Shown piece after piece: positions 1-4,807 of a DNA stretch of 5,055 nucleotides. Below the pieces are notes generated by a model, which was not told the DNA's origin, ran no database searches, and saw only the letters and a program-made list of their open reading frames with translations. The DNA lies in NCBI GenBank assembly GCA_046154545.1, contig JBJXGC010000037.1, positions 1-5,055 of the forward strand, given 5' to 3'. The position numbers were made by a program, and so were the translations under genes. How positions within the stretch are numbered: the stretch's first letter is position 1; the number at the start of each line of letters is the position of its first letter. Source of the stretch: JBJXGC01 sp046154545 (lineage in GTDB: Bacteria; Chloroflexota; Dehalococcoidia; Tepidiformales; Tepidiformaceae).

Positions 1-745
1 GGTTGATCGCCGCCAACGCTTCCTGCTCCACGATCGCCTTCCGGTTGATCGCAGCCTGGTAATCGTCCGAGAAGAAGAAGTTATCGATGGCGACCGAGGT
101 GACGTCCAGGTAGAGGGGCGCGAACTGTTGACTGAGCCTGACCTTGATCTTGTCGGCGATGGCCAGGCGCGAGTCCTTGATGTCGATCGTGGTGTACTCG
201 GGCGTGATCTCCTTCACTGTCTGCAGGATGCGCGCTTCGACACGGACGCGGTCGTAGTAGTTGATCCCGTGCTCCCGGACCAATTTCTGGACGTTGGTCG
301 CCTGCACCACGTAGTTGATGGTGAGGCGCAGAAACACGTCTTGGCCTTCGGCCGTGAATGCGCCGATTCCGCCGGCCGCGAACTGGCCGTCGTTTCCCTG
401 CTGGGCATTGGTGTAGGTCTGCGTGCGCAAATTGAGCGTCTTCACATCCTGCCACGGCCAGACAAGGAACAGTCCTTCGTCACGCTGGCTCGTGATCGCC
501 CCGAAGTTGTAGACGATCGCCACCTCGCCGCTGTCCGCCTTATTCAGTGACCTCGCAGCCGTGACGATGAGCAGGATCACGATGAGGCCGGCGGCAATCG
601 CGCGGGACGTGTTCTTGTACACGCCGAGCATCGCCCCGGAATGTCCTCCTTCGCCCTCCGCTTGTCGCCGCCGAAACTGCGAGGACACGAGGCTGGCGAT
701 CACGGCGAGGGCGATGATGATTGGGACAGCGAAGATATACGTCAT
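1..745 (-). CDS. SPFH/Band-7 (prohibitin-like) membrane protein, C-terminus cut off by window edge
   Basis: The frame runs open from the ATG at 745 to the window edge, giving 248 residues. Residues 3-20 (IFAVPIIIALAVIASLV) and about 49-65 (AIAAGLIVILLIVTAA) are two hydrophobic helices separated by a short basic segment. A Band-7 domain follows from about residue 70: GEVAIVYNFGAI, then GLFLVWPWQDVKTLNLRTQ, then the typical strand TAEGQDVFLRLTINYVV (131-147), and finally FSDDYQAAINRKAIVEQEA (225-243), where the family's long coiled coil begins. Family members form ring-like oligomers on membranes and are linked to protease control and membrane organisation; the specific role here is unknown. 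The start is firm: an in-frame TAG lies 12 bases upstream (758-760) and the ATG precedes the first helix. A weak GAGAG lies about 10 bases before it. Many prohibitin-type proteins have one N-terminal anchor, so the second helix is a mild variation. The domain assignment is confident. The cut end means the coiled-coil length and C-terminal tail cannot be judged. Confidence 0.9.
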   Translation of the reverse strand, partial: MTYIFAVPIIIALAVIASLVSSQFRRRQAEGEGGHSGAMLGVYKNTSRAIAAGLIVILLIVTAARSLNKADSGEVAIVYNFGAITSQRDEGLFLVWPWQDVKTLNLRTQTYTNAQQGNDGQFAAGGIGAFTAEGQDVFLRLTINYVVQATNVQKLVREHGINYYDRVRVEARILQTVKEITPEYTTIDIKDSRLAIADKIKVRLSQQFAPLYLDVTSVAIDNFFFSDDYQAAINRKAIVEQEALAAIN

Positions 746-843
746 AACTGTTGCTCTCTATAACTGGAGGGTTAGTGGGGCGTACTCGGCGCGGCCCGAG
801 GCTGGTGGCCTACCCGAGGTGCACGGTCGAACCCGGCCCAACG

Positions 844-849
844 ATCATA
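844..849 (-). promoter_or_regulatory. candidate -10 box for the Band-7 gene
   Basis: On the minus strand this reads TATGAT, five of six matches to the bacterial -10 consensus, about 98 bases before the Band-7 start and inside the 156-base gap after the cupin gene. No convincing -35 box lies 16-18 bases upstream, so this is a weak call. The rest of the gap (746-901) shows no open frame of note. Confidence 0.25.
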
Positions 850-901
850 GCGTACAAACCATCGCGCCCTTCTCTGGCGCCCGCCAGTCGAAGATGTGTG
901 G

Positions 902-1252
902 CTATCCGCTCCCGGCCGGCTCCCCACCTTCGGGCCCCCAGAAGATAGCCCAGGTGACAAGGTCGTCACTGAAATCGACGAACCGGTGCTCTTTCCCGGC
1001 CCCCACGAACAGTGCGTCCCCGCGCTCGAAGGGGAACGCTTCGGACTCGATCACCAGCGTCCCTCGCCCGGAGACGACGATGTATACCTCGTCCTGGCCG
1101 TGCGGTGTCTGGACATCGCTCCCACGCGGCGCGAAGACCACCAGGCGCATCGAACCGTGCGCGAATGGTGCCCTGAACGGCACACCCGCCGGCCACTCGG
1201 GACTCGGCCTCCCGGGCAGCTTCGTGAGCTCAGTGGCGAGGTTGACTCTCAT
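902..1252 (-). CDS. small single-domain cupin protein
   Basis: This is a 116-residue protein with one cupin barrel. Cupin motif 1 is seen as TPHGQDEVYIVVSGRGTL (about 49-66) and motif 2 as FERGDALFVGAGKEHRF (about 75-91). The likely metal ligands are H51, E55 and H89. The second histidine of the usual HxH pair is replaced by Q53, so metal binding would use His/Gln/Glu/His or fewer ligands. The C-terminus DDLVTWAIFWGPEGGE is a recurring ending in small stand-alone cupins. No substrate can be assigned: cupins of this size include isomerases, dioxygenases and sugar or small-molecule binding proteins. The ATG overlaps the TGA of the upstream alpha-subunit remnant (ATGA), and no Shine-Dalgarno sequence is visible before it, so translation probably depends on coupling. 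The context suggests it was once directly downstream of an acyl-CoA synthetase alpha gene. The family call is firm and the function is open. Confidence 0.88.
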   Translation of the reverse strand: MRVNLATELTKLPGRPSPEWPAGVPFRAPFAHGSMRLVVFAPRGSDVQTPHGQDEVYIVVSGRGTLVIESEAFPFERGDALFVGAGKEHRFVDFSDDLVTWAIFWGPEGGEPAGSG

Positions 1253-1344
1253 GCGTTCTGGTCGAAGTCGTACACCCGCTTCAGGGCCGCCGCCCGCTCG
1301 AAGCTCTGCAACACCGGCAGCCCGCGCTCGTGAAACTTCGGCTG
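1249..1344 (+). repeat. direct repeat copy 1 (duplicated 3' end of the alpha-subunit gene)
   Basis: These 96 bases align to 2062-2160 in the same orientation, with three substitutions and one 3-base gap (one GCC unit fewer in the alanine run). Similarity falls off after 1344 but continues to about 1355, where three of the next four codons differ only at the third position (GCG/GCC, ACC/ACG, GTG/GTC). The two copies bracket the toxin-antitoxin cassette. Confidence 0.93.
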
Positions 1345-1383
1345 CACGGTCGCGGTCTTGTGTGCGTCGCCCACTTCTCTCAT
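1249..1383 (-). pseudogene. C-terminal remnant of an acyl-CoA synthetase alpha subunit (44 codons)
   Basis: From the ATG at 1383 this frame encodes 44 residues. Residues 11-44 (starting ATVQPKFHERGLPV and ending KRVYDFDQNA) match the last 35 residues of the intact alpha subunit at 2062-3483. The differences are one Phe to Leu, one Ala missing from a four-Ala run, and Ala for the final Gly. The first ten residues (MREVGDAHKT) are only loosely similar, so the breakpoint lies near 1355-1375. The remainder of the 473-residue protein, including the CoA-binding domain and catalytic histidine, is absent, so it cannot be an enzyme. The ATG overlaps the toxin stop (ATGA) and the TGA overlaps the cupin ATG (ATGA). 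It may survive only as a coupling leader for the cupin. Whether it is translated is unknown. Confidence 0.85.
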
Positions 1384-1753
1384 GTGTCCGGGGAGCGTAT
1401 CTCGAACCCGATCAGGACCGCAAGCGCCGTCACGACATCGATCAGGCTCCGCTGCTCCAAAAACCCCACCCTCGACGCGAACCGCTCGAGCGACACCGCC
1501 CGCGCTTGGAGTACGTCGGCGGCCGAATCCCGTGCCAGGCCGTTCGACTCAGTTGCCGCGATCCGAACCTTGTTTCGCTGCACGTCGAACCGCGGCTGCG
1601 AGGTTGTGAAGGGGACCACCATCCGCACCGGAAGATTGCCGACTCCGTCGGCGCTGACAACGAGGGCGGGACGGGACTTTCGCAGCTCCGCCCCACCGTC
1701 GGGTCGAGGTTCACCCACCAGATTTCGCCCCGCTCCGGAAAAACGTCACTCAT
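1380..1753 (-). pseudogene. MazF/PemK-family endoribonuclease toxin, frameshifted
   Basis: The N-terminal frame from the ATG at 1753 gives MSDVFPERGEIWWVNLDPTVG, the hallmark opening of MazF/PemK toxins. It then goes out of frame and would end at 1442 after 103 codons. The rest of the toxin is intact in the neighbouring frame: AELRKSRPALVVSADG, then VRMVVPFTTS, then ARDSAADVLQARAVSLERF, ending at the TGA at 1380. Adding one base at the G run (1691-1694 on the plus strand, CCCC) joins them as DPTVG-AELRKSRP, exactly the family pattern, and gives a 124-residue protein of roughly family size. Intact members are ribosome-independent or ribosome-associated mRNA interferases that cut at short motifs and are neutralised by a cognate antitoxin. 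The start overlaps the antitoxin stop by 8 bases (ATGAGTGA). The break could be a real deletion, a sequencing error in a homopolymer, or, less likely, a -1 frameshift site. No other damage is visible, so any mutation is recent. Confidence 0.88.
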
Positions 1754-2012
1754 CGATCAGGTCGAGCCCATCCCCGGCTGTCGCTTCCTCCCACTCGTGG
1801 AGTTCGTCAACGTCCGTGGCCGGCGGCCATCGGCGGAATACAGCATCCCGCTCTTCGAGCGGCATCCGCAACATCTCATCCACGGACGGCGGCTCGGCCC
1901 TCTCGCGCCATGACCGCGCATCCGCCTCGCCGCCCATCAAGCGCAGCCAGTGGGCGGCCTCGTCTTCCGTGAGGTCCCTTACCCGATCACGGAGTGCTTC
2001 TTTCGCCGTCAT
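1746..2012 (-). CDS. antitoxin of the MazF/PemK-type module
   Basis: This is an 88-residue, strongly charged protein. The N-terminal part (MTAKEALRDRVRDLTEDEAAHWLRLMGG) looks like the short helical oligomerisation segment common in small antitoxins. The C-terminal third (about 67-88: DVDELHEWEEATAGDGLDLIDE) is acidic and suits the extended tail that wraps a basic toxin. No clear AbrB, ribbon-helix-helix or helix-turn-helix motif is visible, so the DNA-binding mode is uncertain. Assignment rests mainly on position: it sits directly before and overlaps a recognisable MazF-family gene by 8 bases (1746-1753). The ATG at 2012 has no Shine-Dalgarno sequence within 10 bases, but a -10 box ends 8 bases before it. 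This suggests an almost leaderless transcript. The frame is intact although its toxin partner is broken. Confidence is high that it is a gene and good that it is the antitoxin. Confidence 0.82.
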   Translation of the reverse strand: MTAKEALRDRVRDLTEDEAAHWLRLMGGEADARSWRERAEPPSVDEMLRMPLEERDAVFRRWPPATDVDELHEWEEATAGDGLDLIDE

Positions 2013-2014
2013 CA

Positions 2015-2031
2015 GTATGAATTATACATAC
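2015..2031 (-). promoter_or_regulatory. toxin-antitoxin promoter with palindromic operator
   Basis: The minus strand reads GTATGTATAATTCATAC, a 17-base palindrome with a single mismatched pair. It contains a perfect TATAAT -10 box (2021-2026) that ends 8 bases before the antitoxin ATG. It is an AT-rich island in otherwise GC-rich DNA. Type II antitoxin complexes usually repress their own promoters by binding such palindromes, so this is the likely operator. The inferred transcript start is at or within a few bases of the ATG. No good -35 box is seen 17 bases upstream, where the sequence is GC-rich. Confidence 0.7.
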
Positions 2032-2061
2032 GCTCCCGCCCGCTGGCCGCCGTCGGGCCGG

Positions 2062-2160
2062 TCATCCGTTCTGGTCGAAGTCGTAAACCCGCTTCAGGGC
2101 CGCCGCCGCCCGCTCGAAGCTCTGGAACACCGGCAGCCCGCGCTCGTGAAACTTCGGCTG
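2062..2160 (+). repeat. direct repeat copy 2 (native 3' end of the alpha-subunit gene)
   Basis: This is the native copy within the intact alpha-subunit gene, covering its stop codon and last 32 codons. It matches 1249-1344 apart from three substitutions and a 3-base GCC unit. The start-to-start distance between the repeats is 813 bases, and the segment between them (1345-2061) holds the whole toxin-antitoxin cassette. Confidence 0.93.
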
Positions 2161-3483
2161 GACCGTGGCGACGTACTCGGCCTCGTGCGCCGGGTGGAGG
2201 ATGGTGACCAGCGGCTTCGCGCTTTTCTCCCCGTGGGCCTTGAGCGTATCGAGCATCTCGTCGAGGGTCTCCGGCTTCGACTTCCATTGGCGGGCCGCGA
2301 ACATCGCTGAGAGTTCCATCGCCACGTTATCGACGTTCGGGTCTGCGTCCACGATGTCGAGAATGCGCTGCAGGGTCTCGACCTTGCCCTGGATGGTCCC
2401 GCCCATGTCCAGCGGGTTCTGGTAGCTCCCCCCGATGATGTTGAAAAACTCGCTCAGCGTTGCGTACGTCCCGTCGCTGAAGCGCGGCACCGTGAACCCG
2501 GCCTTCGCGAAGGCGTCCGTGATCGAAACGCTCTGGCCACCAGTCTGGGCAAGGAGCGCCATCCCCGGGCCCTTAGGCCGCTTCGCCAGGGTCAGCGCTT
2601 TCATCACGTCGATCGTCTCGTCGAGATTGTTCGTCGCGATCGCCCCGCACTGGCGCAGCATCCCCTCGAAGATCGCCTGCGGCGCCGCAAGCGAGCCCGT
2701 ATGCGAAGCCGTGGCCCGCGCGCCTTCAGCCGTCTGGCCGCCCTTCCAGACCACCACCGGCTTGCGCTTGCATGCCTCACGCAAGGTGTTGAAGAAGCGC
2801 TTGCCATCCCGCGCCCCCTCCACGTACATGCCGATGACCTCGGTCTCGTCGTCCTGCATCAAGTAGTCGACATAATCGCTAACGTCGAGCACGACGGCGT
2901 TCCCGAAGCTCGCGCAGCGGCTCAGGTGCATGCCGTTCGCGTTCGCCACCAGGCTGAACATAATCCCGTGCGTGCCCGACTGAGAGAGGAACCCGATCCG
3001 CCCGTCGTCCGCCACCGGCGCGTCGTTGTTGAAGCGCACGCCCACCTTCGGCAGGTAGAGGCCCATGCAGTTCGGGCCCACCAGGTTGAAGTTGGCCGCC
3101 TTCGCCATCTCCACCAGCTGGTTCTGGAGCGTGATCCCCAGCTCCTCGCCTGTCTCCGCGAATCCTGACGTGAAGAACCCGGCCCCGTTCGCCTTGTTCG
3201 CGATCAGGTCCTTCAGGACGTAGGGCGAGACCTGGCGCGGCACCGCCACGACCGCGTAGTCGATCGGCTCAGGGATATCCGCCATCGAGGTGAAGTTCTG
3301 GATACCGAGCTTCTCGATCCCCTCGATCTCCTTCGGGTCGAGCTGGACGGAGTACAGCTTGCCACCCTTCTCTTTGAACGGCAGGTTGTTATTCAGCCAC
3401 ATGTAGCCGGGGCCCTTGTCCCCCACCACTGCCACCGTCTTCGGGTTGAACATCCGGTCGAGCTTATGGCCGGGTACTGACAT
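2062..3483 (-). CDS. acdA: NDP-forming acyl-CoA synthetase, alpha subunit (CoA-binding and phosphohistidine domains)
   Basis: This 473-residue protein matches ADP-forming acetyl/acyl-CoA synthetase alpha subunits in length and domain order. A Rossmann CoA-binding domain covers about 8-130 (NPKTVAVVGDKGPGYMWL). A succinyl-CoA-synthetase-like domain follows with VGPNCMGLY (135-143) and FLSQSGTHGIMF (165-176). ASHTGSLAAP (259-268) carries the phosphorylated catalytic His261. A third ligase domain runs from about 305 to 465. With the beta subunit it would convert acyl-CoA, ADP and phosphate to the acid, CoA and ATP in the cytoplasm, through a phosphohistidine relay. The acyl specificity cannot be read from sequence. 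The CoA-binding loop is unusual: it has GDKGPGYMW where classical members have GAS followed by a GxxG pattern. The ATG at 3483 has a GGAGG ribosome site (3491-3495) 7 bases upstream. The gene lies 116 bases downstream of the beta gene, and that gap holds no other gene and no clear terminator. Its last 99 bases are duplicated at 1249-1344. Confidence 0.93.
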   Translation of the reverse strand: MSVPGHKLDRMFNPKTVAVVGDKGPGYMWLNNNLPFKEKGGKLYSVQLDPKEIEGIEKLGIQNFTSMADIPEPIDYAVVAVPRQVSPYVLKDLIANKANGAGFFTSGFAETGEELGITLQNQLVEMAKAANFNLVGPNCMGLYLPKVGVRFNNDAPVADDGRIGFLSQSGTHGIMFSLVANANGMHLSRCASFGNAVVLDVSDYVDYLMQDDETEVIGMYVEGARDGKRFFNTLREACKRKPVVVWKGGQTAEGARATASHTGSLAAPQAIFEGMLRQCGAIATNNLDETIDVMKALTLAKRPKGPGMALLAQTGGQSVSITDAFAKAGFTVPRFSDGTYATLSEFFNIIGGSYQNPLDMGGTIQGKVETLQRILDIVDADPNVDNVAMELSAMFAARQWKSKPETLDEMLDTLKAHGEKSAKPLVTILHPAHEAEYVATVQPKFHERGLPVFQSFERAAAALKRVYDFDQNG

Positions 3484-3599
3484 GACTACGCCTCCATGAT
3501 CTCCGGCTTCTACGTCCGCCCACGGCGTCCCGTAGGAGCCCCTCGGGTCAGGTCTTCATCCGTCGTCTTTGTCCCTTTGAACCTTTGCGTTTTCGCCAC

Positions 3600-4298
3600 T
3601 CAGGCCCCGCTGATGACGATTCGCGCGTCTACCGCGATCGCCCCGTCGGCGTAGGCGAACATCGGGTTCAGGTCCAACTCCTGCACTTCGGGGTGGGCCT
3701 GAACGAACGCTGAGACCTTCAGGATCGCGCTCTTGAGCGCCCCAATGTCCGCCGCCGGCTGGCCGCGCACGCCGTCGAGCACGGGCTTGCCCTTGATCTC
3801 GCCGATCATCTGGCCGGCGTCGCGATCCGTCAGGGGCACGAGCCGGAACGACACGTCCTTCAGTACTTCCACCATGATCCCGCCGAGGCCGAACATCATC
3901 ACCGGTCCGAACTGCGGGTCGGTCGTCATCCCGACGATAACCTCCGTGCCCTGGGGCGCCATGTGCTGCACGGCGACGCCCGTGATCTTCGCGCCAGGCA
4001 CATGCTTCGTGCAGCTCTCGATGATCGCCGCATGCGCTGCCCGCACGTCGCCCGCGTCCTTCAGGTTCAGCTTCACGCCGCCCGCATCGCTCTTATGCGA
4101 GATGTCCGGCGAAACCACCTTCAGCACGACCGGATACCCCGCCTTCTCGGACTGGACGACCGCCTCGTCGGCGCTCTTCGCGAGTGTCGTGAGCGTCACC
4201 GGCACGCCCGCATCCCGCAACGCATCCTTCGCTTCGACTTCAGACAGGAGCGTCCGCCCCTCGGCCCGCGCCCGGGCGACTGTTTCTGCAAACGTCAT
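3600..4298 (-). CDS. acdB: NDP-forming acyl-CoA synthetase, beta subunit (ATP-grasp)
   Basis: From the ATG at 4298 the protein has 232 residues, the usual size for a stand-alone ADP-forming acyl-CoA synthetase beta subunit. Conserved parts in order are: the N-terminal helix EAKDALRDAGVPV (about 22-34), the ATP-grasp lysine strand YPVVLKVVSPDISHKSDAGG (55-74), VQHMAPQGTEVIVGM (110-124), the glycine-rich FGPVMMFGLGGIMVEVLKD (130-148), and ELDLNPMFAY (207-216), with the metal-binding Asp and Asn. His68 within DISHKSD matches the histidine proposed as a second phosphorylation site in archaeal enzymes of this family. The frame extends upstream to a TTG at 4328. I prefer the ATG because a GAGGA ribosome site (4303-4307) sits 4 bases before it and the shorter N-terminus matches the family. 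The subunit binds the nucleotide and pairs with the alpha subunit encoded next. Confidence 0.93.
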   Translation of the reverse strand: MTFAETVARARAEGRTLLSEVEAKDALRDAGVPVTLTTLAKSADEAVVQSEKAGYPVVLKVVSPDISHKSDAGGVKLNLKDAGDVRAAHAAIIESCTKHVPGAKITGVAVQHMAPQGTEVIVGMTTDPQFGPVMMFGLGGIMVEVLKDVSFRLVPLTDRDAGQMIGEIKGKPVLDGVRGQPAADIGALKSAILKVSAFVQAHPEVQELDLNPMFAYADGAIAVDARIVISGA

Positions 4299-4359
4299 GT
4301 AATCCTCGATCTTCCGGGTCGCTCCCAATGCTGGGGCCCCACGGTGGATAGCGCCCCGA

Positions 4360-4389
4360 ATTCTACGGGCCAGATACCCGCGGAGTCAC
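4360..4389 (-). promoter_or_regulatory. candidate promoter for the beta-alpha synthetase operon
   Basis: On the minus strand GTGACT (4384-4389, four of six -35 matches) and TAGAAT (4360-4365, five of six -10 matches) are separated by 18 bases, predicting a leader of about 55 bases to the beta ATG at 4298. The -35 box overlaps a tandem 8-base repeat (CGGAGTCA/CGGAGTCC, 4381-4396 on the plus strand). A perfect 10-base palindrome, TGGGGCCCCA (4332-4341), lies in the leader. The assignment comes from consensus matching only. Confidence 0.4.
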
Positions 4390-4413
4390 GGAGTCCGGGT
4401 CATGCGCAACCCG

Positions 4414-4644
4414 TCAGTTCGGTTCGAAACGCATCAGCGCAACACCGAGGAGAAACAGGCCAAGTGCAAGGAGGAGGAGGAACGCGACGAAGCACCCGAC
4501 GAGAGCGCGCGCGCTCCGGCCGTCACGCTCACGGTCGTCGCGCCGGCGCAGGAGCAGCAGCAGTGCCGGGGCGCCGACAACAGCGGCGGCCAGCCAAAAC
4601 ACCAGTCCTCCGATGACGGACGCGCTTGAAGTCAGGATGGGCAC
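4414..4644 (-). CDS. small two-helix membrane protein, unknown function
   Basis: I do not recognise this protein. From a GTG at 4644 it has 76 residues and a clear pattern of two hydrophobic helices, about 10-32 (VIGGLVFWLAAAVVGAPALL) and 47-71 (ALVGCFVAFLLLLALGLFLL). They are joined by a highly charged Arg/Asp/Glu linker (33-46), with a short C-terminal tail MRFEPN. The basic linker predicts a hairpin with both ends outside and the loop in the cytoplasm. No ribosome site is visible before the GTG, and the frame stays open some way upstream, so the start is uncertain. The hydrophobic pattern argues for a real gene, but GC-rich DNA can give such frames by chance. It lies 115 bases upstream of the synthetase beta gene in the same direction, and could be a separate unit divergent from the GMC oxidoreductase. 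Confidence 0.5.
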   Translation of the reverse strand: MPILTSSASVIGGLVFWLAAAVVGAPALLLLLRRRDDRERDGRSARALVGCFVAFLLLLALGLFLLGVALMRFEPN

Positions 4645-4728
4645 CCGGCGGATTCTAACGCCGCAAGAACCCGCGGCCCTGCGGCATCCTCTGGCCGTCC
4701 ACGCCGAGCAGCGAAGGAGGCGGTCAGG

Positions 4729-4743
4729 CCCCGGAGACCGGGG
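4729..4743 (+). promoter_or_regulatory. strong GC-rich hairpin in the divergent intergenic region
   Basis: CCCCGG-AGA-CCGGGG is a perfect 6-base-pair stem with a 3-base loop, lying about 65 bases before the GMC oxidoreductase start. No T run follows on either strand, so it is not a standard terminator. It may be a protein-binding site, a transcript structure, or chance in GC-rich DNA. Confidence 0.35.
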
Positions 4744-4760
4744 AGGCGCGCGCAGCGCAC

Positions 4761-4789
4761 TTGGTATAACCGCGCCCCCGCACTAGGCT
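4761..4789 (+). promoter_or_regulatory. candidate promoter for the GMC oxidoreductase
   Basis: TTGGTA (4761-4766) and TAGGCT (4784-4789) are 17 bases apart and would start transcription near 4796, just before the ribosome site. A TATAAC at 4765-4770 is an alternative -10 box without a good -35. The two readings exclude each other and neither is strong. Confidence 0.3.
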
Positions 4790-4807
4790 TCGCGCCGGAG
4801 GGACAAC

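Noticed and set aside
874..887. CTGGC/GCCAG hairpin after the cupin gene as a terminator
   Set aside because: The stem is only five pairs and no T run follows, so it is too weak to call as an intrinsic terminator.
561..1913. Long 450-codon plus-strand open frame
   Set aside because: It runs antisense across the Band-7 start, cupin, remnant, toxin and antitoxin. The protein is Arg/Pro/Ser-rich with no domain, as expected for a shadow frame in GC-rich DNA.
1249..2160. Transposon or integron origin for the bracketed cassette
   Set aside because: There is no transposase, integrase or terminal inverted repeat, and no short target-site duplication. The bracketing repeats are coding sequence of the neighbouring gene.
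1330..2310. 326-codon plus-strand open frame
   Set aside because: It is antisense to the toxin, antitoxin and alpha-subunit C-terminus, has low-complexity Arg/Ser composition, and shows no recognisable domain or ribosome site.
3733..4302. 189-codon plus-strand open frame
   Set aside because: It is the antisense shadow of the beta subunit, whose ATP-grasp motifs are unmistakable on the minus strand.
4299..4328. Longer beta-subunit start at the TTG at 4328
   Set aside because: It has no ribosome site and adds ten residues not typical of the family. The ATG at 4298 has GAGGA close upstream.
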